Source of the DNA: a bacterium
GTDB taxonomy: Bacteria > Sysuimicrobiota > Sysuimicrobiia > Sysuimicrobiales > Segetimicrobiaceae
Direction: 5' to 3'
NCBI GenBank assembly: GCA_035691305.1
Contig: DASSJF010000073.1
Location: 37,250 to 101,249, forward strand
DNA: 64,000 bases
The notes under the pieces are model-generated. The model saw nothing but the letters and a program-made list of their open reading frames with translations, did not search any database and was not told the DNA's origin. How positions within the stretch are numbered: the stretch's first letter is position 1; each line of letters begins with the position of its first letter. This document shows, in pieces, positions 16,853-25,664 of this stretch. Both the position numbers and the translations under genes were made by a program.

Positions 16853-18397
16853 ATGGCGAACTCATACGACGCGGTGATCGTGGGCGGCGGGCACAACGGA
16901 CTCGTCTGCGCTGCTTACCTCGCGAAGGCCGGCCTGAATGTGCTCGTGTTGGAGCGCCGCGACATCGTGGGCGGCGCGTGCATCACCGAGGAGTTGTTTC
17001 CAGGCTATCGCTTCTCTGCCTGTTCCTATTACTGCTATCTCCTTCAGTCGAAGGTTATCGAAGATCTCCAACTGCGCCGGCACGGGTTCCACGTTTCACC
17101 GCTTGATCCGGTAAAGACCGTCCTGTACCCGGACGGGCGCGTGCTCATGACGTGGGACAGCGTCGAGCAGACGCAAGATTGGATCGGCCGGTTTTCCAAG
17201 AGGGACGCGCAGGCCTATCCGGAATGGGTGGCGTTTTGGGATCGCGCGGCGAGTCTCGTATATCCGTACTTTCTCACGCCGGCTCCCACGCTAGCGGACA
17301 TCGCGGCCGGGCAGCGGACGTCCGAGGCCCGGGCGTTTCTGGACCGCTTGCTGACGGCCAGCGCGGAGGACGTCGTCACCGAGTTCTTCGAGCACGAAGC
17401 GATTCGGGGCGCGTTCATCCACGCGCACGATGCCGGAGACGCCACCGCGCCGGGCAGCGCGTGGGCGTTTTCGTACATCAGGTCGAGCGCGCTGACGCCG
17501 CGAGAAAATACCGGCATCGTCCGCGGCGGGATGGGCTCGATCACCCAGGCGATGGCGGCGTCGGCTCGGGCGGCGGGCGCAACGATCAAAACCGGCGCGG
17601 TGACCGGTGAGGTTCTCGTCGAGAACGGCGCGGCCGTCGGTGTGCGGCTGACGGACGGCGAGGAGATCCGCGCGCGCGCCGTGGTGTCGAACGCCGACCC
17701 GAAACGCACGTTCTTGAAACTTGTGCGGCCGGAGGACGTTCCGGCCGGCTTCCGCCGCCGTGTCGAGCGGTTGAAGACGAATACCGCCTACTTCAAATTC
17801 CACGCCGCGCTGAGCCGTCTTCCCGATCTGTCCCGATACTTCGGGGGGGACTTCGACGTGCGGTGTCTCGCGTACACGAAGATCTCGCCGTCGGTGGAGT
17901 ATTTCAAGGAGGCCTGGGACGACGCGAACCACGGACGGCCGCCGCGCGGGCCGGTGATGGATATTCAAATCCCGTCGGGCTACGATCCGACGATGGCCCC
18001 GCCGGGCAAGCACGTCATGTCGATCTGGGCCTCGTACGCGCCGGTGCGTCTCGCCGAAGGAACGTGGGACGAGCGGCGCGAGGAAATCACGGAGACGTTC
18101 ATCGGCACGCTCGCCAAGTACGCGCCGGACATTCGCGATTGCTTTGTCGACTACAAGCTGTTCACGCCGCAGGATCTCGAGGAGCGCGTCGGACTGACCG
18201 ACGGCAACATCCGCCACCTCGATATCGTCCCCGGCCAGTTCTTCGCCAGCCGGCCGATGCCGGGCTGGGCCGAATATCGCACGCCGATCCGCAACCTCTA
18301 CCTGTGCGGCGCCGGCACGCATCCGGGCGGTGAAGTGACGGGCGCGCCGGGGCACAACGCGGCGCAGGTGATCCTGCGCGCGGCGCACCGCTCCTAG
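16853..18397 (+). CDS. FAD-dependent oxidoreductase of the phytoene desaturase/PYROXD2-like family
   Basis: A 514-residue flavoprotein. The N-terminal dinucleotide-binding motif is VIVGGGHNGLVCAAYLAKAG (G-x-G-x-x-G at about residues 11-16), followed by VLERRDIVGGACITEE. The C-terminal FAD segment is NLYLCGAGTHPGGEVTGAPG. Length and motifs match the carotenoid-desaturase-like NAD(P)/FAD oxidoreductases. No phytoene synthase or other carotenoid gene is nearby, so a role in oxidising a catabolic substrate is more likely. ATG at 16853 is used. A GTG at 16829 is possible, but neither has a strong ribosome site. Divergent control from the GntR palindrome is likely. Confidence 0.87.
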   Translation: MANSYDAVIVGGGHNGLVCAAYLAKAGLNVLVLERRDIVGGACITEELFPGYRFSACSYYCYLLQSKVIEDLQLRRHGFHVSPLDPVKTVLYPDGRVLMTWDSVEQTQDWIGRFSKRDAQAYPEWVAFWDRAASLVYPYFLTPAPTLADIAAGQRTSEARAFLDRLLTASAEDVVTEFFEHEAIRGAFIHAHDAGDATAPGSAWAFSYIRSSALTPRENTGIVRGGMGSITQAMAASARAAGATIKTGAVTGEVLVENGAAVGVRLTDGEEIRARAVVSNADPKRTFLKLVRPEDVPAGFRRRVERLKTNTAYFKFHAALSRLPDLSRYFGGDFDVRCLAYTKISPSVEYFKEAWDDANHGRPPRGPVMDIQIPSGYDPTMAPPGKHVMSIWASYAPVRLAEGTWDERREEITETFIGTLAKYAPDIRDCFVDYKLFTPQDLEERVGLTDGNIRHLDIVPGQFFASRPMPGWAEYRTPIRNLYLCGAGTHPGGEVTGAPGHNAAQVILRAAHRS

Positions 18398-18417
18398 CGG
18401 GCGTCCGGCGCAAGCGC

Positions 18418-18455
18418 TGAAGTAATATTTCGAACGTCGCTGAAGGAATCATTCA
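18418..18455. promoter_or_regulatory. Two tandem TGAA-N7-TTC sites upstream of the RpiR gene
   Basis: TGAAGTAATATTTCG (18418-18432) and TGAAGGAATCATTCA (18441-18455) are near-identical imperfect palindromes whose starts lie 23 bases apart, about two helix turns. They are 30 bases or more before the start of the RpiR-family regulator and stand out from the GC-rich background. This is the usual arrangement for an autoregulatory operator. Binding by the adjacent RpiR protein is inferred, not shown. Confidence 0.5.
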
Positions 18456-18485
18456 CCGTAGAGCGGAATCTCGCTAACAAATACT

Positions 18486-19361
18486 ATGCCGACGATCACC
18501 AGCGGCATCTTCGCCATTCTGCAGGCGGCGGTCGACGGTACCTCGTTGACCACCGCGGAAAAGAAACTCGTCGGGCGGGTTCTCGATAAGCCCACCAAAA
18601 CTCTGGAGTTGTCCATCAGCGAACTCGCCGCCGACTCCGGCGTCAGCGAAGCCACGATCGTGCGCACCTGTCAGCGGTTGGGGTACAAGGGGTATCCCGA
18701 GTTCAAGCTGGCGCTCGCGGCCGATCTGTATCAGCGTCCGCACAAGGCGCGGCCCTCCACCATTCTCGGCGACATCGACAGCGACGACGACCTCAGCACA
18801 ATCGTTTCGAAAATCTTCGGCACCAACATCGAAGTGCTGTCGCGCGCCTTCGAGCGCCTGGACCGCGACCGGTTCGAACAGGCGCTGAGCGCGATCCTCC
18901 GCGCGCGGCGTGTGCTTGTGTTCTCGACGGGGACGCAGGCGCATCTTGTCGATCTCGTGTGCTCCAAGTTTTCCGGCCTCGGCATCGACTGCGTCGGCCG
19001 CGTCGATCACTTCCAGCAGATCGCGGCGGCCGCGGTGGCCGGGCCCAAGGACGTGCTGCTTGTCTTCTCGCACTCCGGCCGGGCCCGCGTCCTTGTGCAC
19101 GCCGCCCAGACGGCCAAGGCCGCCGGCGCGACGACGATCGGCGTCACCACCTTCGAACGCTCCACGCTCGCCAAGCTCGTCGACATCCCGCTCGTCACAC
19201 ACGGCCGCGACCTTGCCTATTATCGCGAGATGCTTGCCTCGCATTTGGTCCAGATGGTGCTGATCGACTGTCTGGTGGTGGGCATCGTCAGCCGGCGGAA
19301 GGACGAGGTCCTACCGAAAATCATACGGGCGCGCGAGGCGATGGAAGAGTACCGAATGTAG
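18486..19361 (+). CDS. MurR/RpiR-family transcriptional regulator with SIS domain
   Basis: A 291-residue regulator. Residues 1-80 are the RpiR helix-turn-helix domain (SISELAADSGVSEATIVRTCQRLGYKG spans the recognition helix). About residues 125-260 form a SIS sugar-phosphate-binding domain (VLVFSTGTQAHLVDL, DVLLVFSHSGRARVLV, GATTIGVTTFERS). It is followed after 11 bases by an HpcH/HpaI aldolase and then a hydantoinase-like gene. Similar GAA/TTC palindromes occur before the gamma-glutamyltransferase/binding-protein pair and before the Dpp/SDR pair, suggesting a local regulon. Confidence 0.92.
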   Translation: MPTITSGIFAILQAAVDGTSLTTAEKKLVGRVLDKPTKTLELSISELAADSGVSEATIVRTCQRLGYKGYPEFKLALAADLYQRPHKARPSTILGDIDSDDDLSTIVSKIFGTNIEVLSRAFERLDRDRFEQALSAILRARRVLVFSTGTQAHLVDLVCSKFSGLGIDCVGRVDHFQQIAAAAVAGPKDVLLVFSHSGRARVLVHAAQTAKAAGATTIGVTTFERSTLAKLVDIPLVTHGRDLAYYREMLASHLVQMVLIDCLVVGIVSRRKDEVLPKIIRAREAMEEYRM

Positions 19362-19372
19362 GGAGGCCGCCG

Positions 19373-20161
19373 ATGACGCCTGCACTGCCGGTCAACCGGA
19401 TGCGAGAAGCGGTGCGCCAGGGCCGTCCGTCGTTCGGCACGTACGTCAAGACCCCGTCGCCGGCGATGATCGAGATGCTGGGATTCGGGGGTCTCGACTT
19501 CGTGCGGATCGACTTGAACGGTGGCTACTTCAACACCGAGACCGTCGAGAACATGATCCGCGCGGCCCATGCCGCGGGCGTGACGCCCGTCGTGCGGGTG
19601 GAACGCAACGATCCACTGCAGATCAAGGCGGCACTCGACATGGGCGCGCTCGGCATCATCGTGCCGGAAGTCACCGGCCGTGCCGACGTGGAGGCGGCGA
19701 TCCGCGCGGCCAAGCAGCCGCCGTACGGCGATCGCCACCTGCCGAGCGGATGGAGTACGCGCTACGGCCTCGTCAACGCGAAGGCATACACCGCGTGGGC
19801 GTCGGACAACATCACGCTATCGGTGCAGGTCGAAACCCGCGGCTCGGTCGCCGAAGTCGACGCGATCGTGGCGCTTCCGGGACTCGACATGGTGCAGTGC
19901 GGCCGCGGCACATTGTCCTACGAGTTCGGCGTACCCGGCGAGCAGTACCATCCGAAGGTCATGGAGATCGAGCGCACCATCGTGGACAAAGCGCTCGCGG
20001 CCGGTAAACTCGTCGGTCTACAGTACTACCCCTATCGCGATCCCAAGCACATCGCCGCGGTCAACCAATGGATCAAGCACGGCGTGCAGTGCCTGTCGCT
20101 CGGCATAGACACGGATATCGTGTTCGTTTACCGTCAGCTCCTCGCGCAGCTGAACGCCTAG
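19373..20161 (+). CDS. HpcH/HpaI-family aldolase (paralogue 2)
   Basis: A 262-residue protein similar to the aldolase at 1251-2057. Both open with RQG/REGRPSFG and share GIIVPEV, VQVETR and PGLDMV-x-GRGTL. The metal-ligand Glu (VQVET) and Asp (GLDMV) are kept. In the segment that normally carries the catalytic D-x-E-H it reads FVRIDLNGGYFN, so the usual His is missing. Either another residue acts as base or the reaction differs. ATG at 19373 has GGGAGGCCG upstream. It lies between the RpiR regulator and a hydantoinase-like gene. Confidence 0.85.
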   Translation: MTPALPVNRMREAVRQGRPSFGTYVKTPSPAMIEMLGFGGLDFVRIDLNGGYFNTETVENMIRAAHAAGVTPVVRVERNDPLQIKAALDMGALGIIVPEVTGRADVEAAIRAAKQPPYGDRHLPSGWSTRYGLVNAKAYTAWASDNITLSVQVETRGSVAEVDAIVALPGLDMVQCGRGTLSYEFGVPGEQYHPKVMEIERTIVDKALAAGKLVGLQYYPYRDPKHIAAVNQWIKHGVQCLSLGIDTDIVFVYRQLLAQLNA

Positions 20162-20170
20162 GCGCGTTCG

Positions 20171-21562
20171 ATGTTTGACCTGGCCGTTCGCGGCGGCACC
20201 GTCGTCACGGCCGGCGGCAACGCCGCGGCGGATGTCGGGGTCCAGGACGGCCGCATGGTGCAAATCGGCGGGCCCATGCGGGCGCGCCGCGAGATCGACG
20301 CGCGCGGCTGCTACGTTTTTCCCGGCGGCATCGACGTCCATGTGCATTTCAGCGCCTTCCGGCGTCCCGAGCCGGGATTCGAGATGCAGGTCGACGATTT
20401 CTACAGCGGCTCGCAGGCGGCGATCGCGGGCGGGATCACGACCATCGGCAACATGGTGCATCAATGGCAGGATGAAACACTTCGCGCAGCAGTTGCCCGC
20501 GACATGGCCGCTGCGGAGCGCGACGCGGCGGTGGACTACCTGCTGCACCCGGTACTGGCCCGGCCCGGCAGCGACGCGCTCGCCGACATCGCCGCGCTGG
20601 CCCAGGACGGCCATCGCACGGTGAAGTTCTTTTTGATGTACGACAACTTCGACCGCGAGGCCGATGGCTATCTCGACGCGTTCGGGGCGGCCGCCGCGAA
20701 CCGCCTGCTGGCGATGGCGCACTGCGAGGATGGGCCGCTGATCCGGTATCTGCGGCGGCGCCTGCGCGCGGAAGGACGCACCGCGGCGCGCTATTACCCG
20801 GACACTCGCCCGGATTACGTGGAGTCCGCCGCGACCGAGCGTGCGATCGCGTATGCCCACGCGGCTCAGGCGTCATTGTACGTGGTGCACCTCGCGTCGG
20901 CTGCGGCACTCGACGCCTGCCGCCGCGCCCGCACGCGGGGATGGCCCGTCTCGGTCGAGACGCGGCCGCTGTACCTGTACCTGACGAACGAGCGATTCAT
21001 GGAGCCTGACGGCGCCAAGTACACCGGCAACCCGCCTCTGCGCGCGGCGTCCGACCGCGAGGCGATCTGGGAGGGGATGCGGGACGGGTCGATCCAATGC
21101 CTCTGCTCCGACCACGCGCCGTGGACACTCGCGCAGAAGCTCGATCCCGCCCTCGACGCGACAAGTCTGCGCGCCGGTGTGTCGGATCTCGAGACCCTTC
21201 TGCCGATGCTGTTTTCGGAGGGCGTCCGGACCGAACGGATCAGCCTCGAGCGGTTCGTCGAGTTGACCAGTACCAATGCGGCGAGGCTCTTTGGCCTATA
21301 TCCGCGGAAGGGCACGATCGCCGTCGGCGCGGACGCGGACCTCGTGGTGTGGGACCCCGAGGCGACTCGCACCGTCGACGGCGCGACGATGTACTCGCGC
21401 GCGGGGTACTCGGTCTATGACGGCTGGAAGGTCACGGGGTGGCCGGTGTACACGATCAGCCGCGGCGAGGTGCTTTGCGACCACGGCCGGGTGGAGGCGG
21501 AGCGGGGCCGCGGACGGTGGCTGCGCCGCTCACCCGGCACCCCGCCGGCCGCTCGCCGCTAG
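20171..21562 (+). CDS. Dihydropyrimidinase/hydantoinase-family cyclic amidohydrolase
   Basis: A 463-residue binuclear metal hydrolase. Metal and catalytic residues are all visible: H57 and H59 (IDVHVHF), K152 (TVKFF, the carbamylated Lys), H184 (AHCED), H240 (VVHLAS) and D314 (CSDHAPW). Known members open cyclic amides such as hydantoins, dihydropyrimidines or allantoin. ATG at 20171 lies nine bases after the aldolase stop. The stop overlaps the convergent gamma-glutamyltransferase stop by four bases. With the isochorismatase-like, creatininase-like and HyuA-type genes nearby, it suggests breakdown of cyclic amides. Confidence 0.9.
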   Translation: MFDLAVRGGTVVTAGGNAAADVGVQDGRMVQIGGPMRARREIDARGCYVFPGGIDVHVHFSAFRRPEPGFEMQVDDFYSGSQAAIAGGITTIGNMVHQWQDETLRAAVARDMAAAERDAAVDYLLHPVLARPGSDALADIAALAQDGHRTVKFFLMYDNFDREADGYLDAFGAAAANRLLAMAHCEDGPLIRYLRRRLRAEGRTAARYYPDTRPDYVESAATERAIAYAHAAQASLYVVHLASAAALDACRRARTRGWPVSVETRPLYLYLTNERFMEPDGAKYTGNPPLRAASDREAIWEGMRDGSIQCLCSDHAPWTLAQKLDPALDATSLRAGVSDLETLLPMLFSEGVRTERISLERFVELTSTNAARLFGLYPRKGTIAVGADADLVVWDPEATRTVDGATMYSRAGYSVYDGWKVTGWPVYTISRGEVLCDHGRVEAERGRGRWLRRSPGTPPAARR

Positions 21563-23139
21563 GTTTGGCCGATTCCCTGCCCGCCTCGGGGATCGGAGCC
21601 GCCGATCAAGGAGTTTCCGCTTAACAGCACCGCCTGATTGCAGCCCATGTACGACGCCGTTTCGACCTCATAGCCCATCCGCTTCAGGGCCGCGGCCGTC
21701 TCCGCGCCGATCGCCGGTTCCATGTAGATACGACCGTCCTCCTCGCAGTGGAACCGTGGCGCGCTGACCGCCTCTTGCGGATCCATGCCGTGGACGAAGA
21801 CGTTGAGGATGCTCTGAAAGACGGCGGAGACGAGGCGGCTCCCGCCGGACGAGCCGATCGCGAACACCGGGCGTCCGTCGCGGAAGATGATCGTCGGACA
21901 GCCGCCGCCGCCGCGCTTGCCCGCTGCGATCGAGTCGTGCCGTCCCGGCGCCGGATTGAAATGGCCGAGAAAATTGTTGTAAAAGAACCCGAGCCCCGGC
22001 GTGATCACACCGGCGCCGGTGACGGACCCGATCGAGTGTGTGATCGACACGACGTTGCCGTCGGCGTCCGCGGCTGTCACATGCGTGGTGTGGCGGTCGT
22101 CGCGGCGCGGCTGCGCCGGGCGCGAGACGGGGACGGCCGGGCGGGTGCGGGACAGCAGCCGCTCGACCGCCACCGACGTGTACGCCGGGTCGGCCAGGAT
22201 CGCCGCCCCGTCGGCGAACGCGCGGTTCGTCGCGCGGGCCAGCAGATCGATATACGCGGCTGAGTTGAATCCGAGCGCCGGCAGGTCGACACCCTCAACC
22301 GCGCGCAGCATGGCGATGAGCACCGCGCCGCGGGTGGGCGGCGTGCTCGTCTGGATCGTGAGCCCGCGCCACTTCGCCACGATGGGCATCTCGGTGCGCA
22401 CGGTGTACGACGCGAGGTCGGCGCCGGTCACAGACGCCTCGTGCGCGTCGAGATCCCGCGCGATCTCGCGCGCGACCGCGCCGCGATAGAAATCGTCCGC
22501 TCCGCGGTCGGCGATCTTGGCGAGCGTCGCGGCCATGTCCGGCTGCCGCAGCACGTAGCCGACCGGCGGCGGTGTGCCGTTCGGAAGATAAAGCGCTCTG
22601 GCGGCGTCATCCTGACGCAGCTTCCGAAACAGGTCCGGGTAGCCCGGCTTGTCCGGGCCCTCAAACGTGTAATAGGAATGCAGGTACGGGTACACCTCGA
22701 ACCCCCCGGCCGCGAACTCCTGCGCCGGCAGCACGAGCTCACGCCACTCGACCCGGCCGCTTCCGAACCGGCCCGCGAGCTCACCGAGGGCGGCCGTGAA
22801 GCCGGGAATCATGATCGAGGTGTAGCCGAGCTGGTTGAGATCGTTGGGAATGAGATACCGGCCGACACGCTCGGAACGCGGAACGGCGCCGCTCGTGATG
22901 TGCCTCAGTCCGGCGCCGGAGCCGATCGCCACAGATCCGTTCAGATAGATGCCCACGTCTTGCGGGCCGGCATAGAGCTGCACGCACGCGTGCCCCCCGA
23001 GGCCGCAGCCGAGGGGATTGGTCACGCCTTGGGCGAACGCTGCCGCCACCGCCGCATCGAACGCGTTACCACCTTTCGCAAGAATATGCGCGCCTGCGCG
23101 CGCGGCGGGCGGTTCTGGGCAGACGACGACACCTCGCAT
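21559..23139 (-). CDS. Gamma-glutamyltransferase family protein
   Basis: A 526-residue Ntn-hydrolase proenzyme. The N-terminus (AGAHILAKGGNAFDAAVAAAF) and GLGGHACVQLY match the large subunit. The autoprocessing site is at DDRHTTHVTAADADGNVVS, where T351 would become the nucleophile. The small subunit continues with SVTGAGVITPGLGFFYNN and GSSGGSRLVSAV, and the end is SDPRGGQG. ATG at 23139 has TTGGAGG upstream. There is no signal peptide, so it is predicted to be cytosolic, unlike classical periplasmic GGT. It may hydrolyse a gamma-glutamyl or oxoproline-like amide imported by the divergently encoded binding-protein system. Confidence 0.92.
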   Translation of the reverse strand: MRGVVVCPEPPAARAGAHILAKGGNAFDAAVAAAFAQGVTNPLGCGLGGHACVQLYAGPQDVGIYLNGSVAIGSGAGLRHITSGAVPRSERVGRYLIPNDLNQLGYTSIMIPGFTAALGELAGRFGSGRVEWRELVLPAQEFAAGGFEVYPYLHSYYTFEGPDKPGYPDLFRKLRQDDAARALYLPNGTPPPVGYVLRQPDMAATLAKIADRGADDFYRGAVAREIARDLDAHEASVTGADLASYTVRTEMPIVAKWRGLTIQTSTPPTRGAVLIAMLRAVEGVDLPALGFNSAAYIDLLARATNRAFADGAAILADPAYTSVAVERLLSRTRPAVPVSRPAQPRRDDRHTTHVTAADADGNVVSITHSIGSVTGAGVITPGLGFFYNNFLGHFNPAPGRHDSIAAGKRGGGGCPTIIFRDGRPVFAIGSSGGSRLVSAVFQSILNVFVHGMDPQEAVSAPRFHCEEDGRIYMEPAIGAETAAALKRMGYEVETASYMGCNQAVLLSGNSLIGGSDPRGGQGIGQT

Positions 23140-23166
23140 ACAGCGCCTCCAACGCGTAGTGAAGAA

Positions 23167-23195
23167 GGAATTTTCCATAGCTATACGAAAATTCC
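23167..23195. promoter_or_regulatory. Nine-base inverted repeat GGAATTTTC/GAAAATTCC in the divergent ggt/binding-protein control region
   Basis: Perfect arms lie at 23167-23175 and 23187-23195, and the spacer itself contains the palindrome ATAGCTAT. The element is AT-rich against a GC-rich background and is centred between the two divergent starts (23139 and 23227). Its GAA/TTC arms resemble the sites before the RpiR gene, so RpiR control of both genes is a reasonable inference. Confidence 0.55.
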
Positions 23196-23226
23196 CTCGA
23201 TCTCCGGGATAGGGGGAGGAGAAGGC

Positions 23227-24813
23227 ATGCGCATCTTCGCCGTTATCGTTGTCGTAGCCAGCCTCGGGCTGGCGCTGTCCGCGGCCGCCGCGCCCGCACC
23301 ACAAAGCGGCGGAACCCTCTCATACGGCTTGATCCAGTCACCCGACCAGCTCGACCCGAATTTGTCGCCGTACAGGCCGTCACAGATCGTGTACTTTCAA
23401 CTCTTCGATACCCTCATCATCCGGGACAAGAAGGACAAGAGCTTCAAGCCGCATCTCGCGACGAGCTGGACGATCTCGCCCGACGGGCGCGTCTATACGT
23501 TCAAGCTGCGTCCGGGCCTGCGCTTCCACGACGGCACCCCGCTCGACGCCGCGGCCGTCAAGTTCAACTTCGACCGCACGCATGATCCCAAGCTCGCGAC
23601 GCGTATCGGGGACGTCGCAATCGGCTTCTACGATCACGCGACGGTGGTGGATCCACTCACCGTGCAGATCCATCTAAAGAGCTCGTGGGCGCCGTTCCTC
23701 GACGCGGTAAGCCTGTACTACCGCCTCGTCTCCCCCGCGGCGGTGCGGAAGTACGGCGATAAGGATTTCGGCACGCACCCCGTTGGCAGCGGGCCGTTCA
23801 AGTTCGTGGAGTGGGTGCCGAACGACCACATCACGCTCGCGCGCAACGAGGCGTACACGTGGTCCGCGCCCACGGCCAACCATCCCGGCCCGGCCTACCT
23901 TGATAGCGTCGTCTTCCGCATCATCCCCGAGGACGGTACCCGCGTCGCGGCACTCGAGAACGGCGAGGTCCAGGTCATCGACACGGCGCCGGCGCAGGCG
24001 TTCGATCAGATGGTCCGCTCGGGCAAGTTCCAGGCGGTCATCGGCTACGCGCCCGGCCGGCCCTTCTCGTGGGCCATCAACGTGACGAAGCCGCCGACCG
24101 ACGAGCTCGCCGTGCGGCAGGCGCTCGAGTATGGGATCAACCGGCCGCTGATCGTGAACATCGTGTACGGCCCGTACCAGCGCCTCGGCGCGTATCTTCC
24201 GGCGTTCGGCGATCTAACGCCGTACACGTGGGGCTACGACAAGCGCGCCGAGATCTATCACTACGACCCGTCCAAGGCCAAGGCGCTGCTGGACCAGGCG
24301 GGCTGGAAACCCGGCCCGGACGGCATCCGCCAGAAGAACGGGATGCGGCTAACCATTCCGCTTGGCGACTGGGAGCACGGAGCGCCGGAGGTCATGCAGG
24401 ACCAGTTGCGGGCGATCGGCATCGACCTCAAACTCTTCGTGCTGCCGGCGCTCGTCGTGAACGAGAACCAGCGTAAGGGCGCCACACTGCTCTCCCCGCT
24501 GCCCGCCGCGCGGACGGACCCCAACACCGTCTCCCGGCTGCATTCGCGCTATATCGGCGGCGGCGGTTTCAACTTCGCCTTCGTAAACAATCCAGACCTC
24601 GACCGCCTGCTGGATCAGCAGGCACAAGAGGCCAATCCGCAAAAACGGCTGGCCCTGCTTGCGACGATTCAGGAGACGATCATGCGGCAGGCCTACATGC
24701 TGCCCGTCTACGACTACGACAACATCTCGGTCAAGGCCGCGCGCGTGCAGGAGCTGCAGTTCAACGAGCTGGGTTTCTTCCCGATTCTGCACGACACATG
24801 GCTGGCCAAGTAG
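23227..24813 (+). CDS. ABC transporter substrate-binding protein, family 5 (set 3)
   Basis: A 528-residue binding protein with a Sec signal peptide (MRIFAVIVVVASLGLALSAAAA) and family-5 motifs: LDPNLSPYRPSQIVYFQLFD, KLRPGLRFHDGTPLDAAAVKF, THPVGSGPFKFVEW and VRQALEYGINRPLIV. ATG at 23227 has GGGGGAGGAG upstream. It begins the plus-strand row isochorismatase-like, RraA-like, creatininase-like. Its membrane partners are probably the DppBC pair at 27188-28952, which lies on the opposite strand. Confidence 0.93.
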   Translation: MRIFAVIVVVASLGLALSAAAAPAPQSGGTLSYGLIQSPDQLDPNLSPYRPSQIVYFQLFDTLIIRDKKDKSFKPHLATSWTISPDGRVYTFKLRPGLRFHDGTPLDAAAVKFNFDRTHDPKLATRIGDVAIGFYDHATVVDPLTVQIHLKSSWAPFLDAVSLYYRLVSPAAVRKYGDKDFGTHPVGSGPFKFVEWVPNDHITLARNEAYTWSAPTANHPGPAYLDSVVFRIIPEDGTRVAALENGEVQVIDTAPAQAFDQMVRSGKFQAVIGYAPGRPFSWAINVTKPPTDELAVRQALEYGINRPLIVNIVYGPYQRLGAYLPAFGDLTPYTWGYDKRAEIYHYDPSKAKALLDQAGWKPGPDGIRQKNGMRLTIPLGDWEHGAPEVMQDQLRAIGIDLKLFVLPALVVNENQRKGATLLSPLPAARTDPNTVSRLHSRYIGGGGFNFAFVNNPDLDRLLDQQAQEANPQKRLALLATIQETIMRQAYMLPVYDYDNISVKAARVQELQFNELGFFPILHDTWLAK

Positions 24814-24824
24814 GAGCGTCGACA

Positions 24825-25574
24825 ATGCCGGACAACGCCGAGCCCCGGCGCGCCGAGCCGGACTGGAAAGAGCGGCTGCGCGAATGGCCGCTTCCGCTGC
24901 CGCGATTTTCCGTTGACCTCGATCGCACCGCGCTGCTGATAGTCGACATGCAGCACGGGTCCGCCGATCCGGAGGTCGGCAAGGAGCGCTACGTCAACCA
25001 CCCGGAGGTGGCGCGGTATCGGGCGGAGCGGATGCCGATCGTCGTGCCGAATATCGCCCGGCTGTTGGAGTTTTTCCGGCGGGCGGAGCGCCCGGCAATC
25101 TTCCTCACGATCGGCTACCGACGGCCGGACCGCAGCGATGCTCTCGGCCTCCTGCGGCAGATCGACGACGATCTCAACGCCCGCGGCGCGAAAGGTCCGC
25201 TCGTCCCGGTCGGCAGCCGCGAGAACAGCGTGCTGCCGGCGCTCGCGCCCCGGCCCGGCGAGATTGTGCTGAATAAGACGTCGATGAGCGCGTTCAACTC
25301 CACCGCGATCGACCAGATGCTTCGCAATCTCGGCATCACGACGCTCGTCGTCACCGGCGTGTCCACGGAGTGCTGCGTGGCCGCGACCGCGCACGACGCC
25401 GCCGACCGCGGTTACCACGTACTGCTGGTCGAGGACGCGTGCCGGGCCGTAACCCCGTACCTGCAGGAGAGCACGCTCGTCATCTTCGCGGCGATGTTCG
25501 GCCGGGTGGCGACGACGGACGAGGCGCTGCGAGAACTCGCCGCGTCGCGGCCGCCCGCCGACGGTCCGCGGTGA
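24825..25574 (+). CDS. Isochorismatase-family cysteine hydrolase (N-carbamoylsarcosine amidase-like)
   Basis: A 249-residue alpha/beta hydrolase of the isochorismatase-like superfamily. The catalytic triad is in place: D41 (LLIVDMQ), K151 (VLNKTSMSAF) and C184 (GVSTECCVAATA). ATG at 24825 follows AGGAG by eight bases. A longer frame from 24798 would overlap the previous gene and lacks a ribosome site. Relatives include N-carbamoylsarcosine amidohydrolase, nicotinamidase and biuret/ureidoacrylate hydrolases. With hydantoinase and creatininase homologues around it, an N-carbamoyl amide is the most attractive substrate, but this is inference. Confidence 0.88.
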   Translation: MPDNAEPRRAEPDWKERLREWPLPLPRFSVDLDRTALLIVDMQHGSADPEVGKERYVNHPEVARYRAERMPIVVPNIARLLEFFRRAERPAIFLTIGYRRPDRSDALGLLRQIDDDLNARGAKGPLVPVGSRENSVLPALAPRPGEIVLNKTSMSAFNSTAIDQMLRNLGITTLVVTGVSTECCVAATAHDAADRGYHVLLVEDACRAVTPYLQESTLVIFAAMFGRVATTDEALRELAASRPPADGPR

Positions 25575-25664
25575 CCGGCTAGTCGAACGCCCGACATCGT
25601 TCGCCCGCACGACCTGGGAATGAACGCCGCCGCGTTGTCGCGGCGCCTCGAGGAGGACCGCCGA

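Noticed and set aside
16853..18397. Carotenoid biosynthesis (phytoene desaturase) as the role of the FAD oxidoreductase
   Set aside because: No crtB, crtE or other carotenoid gene is in the window, and the family is broad. Control from a GntR palindrome next to a transport operon favours a catabolic role.
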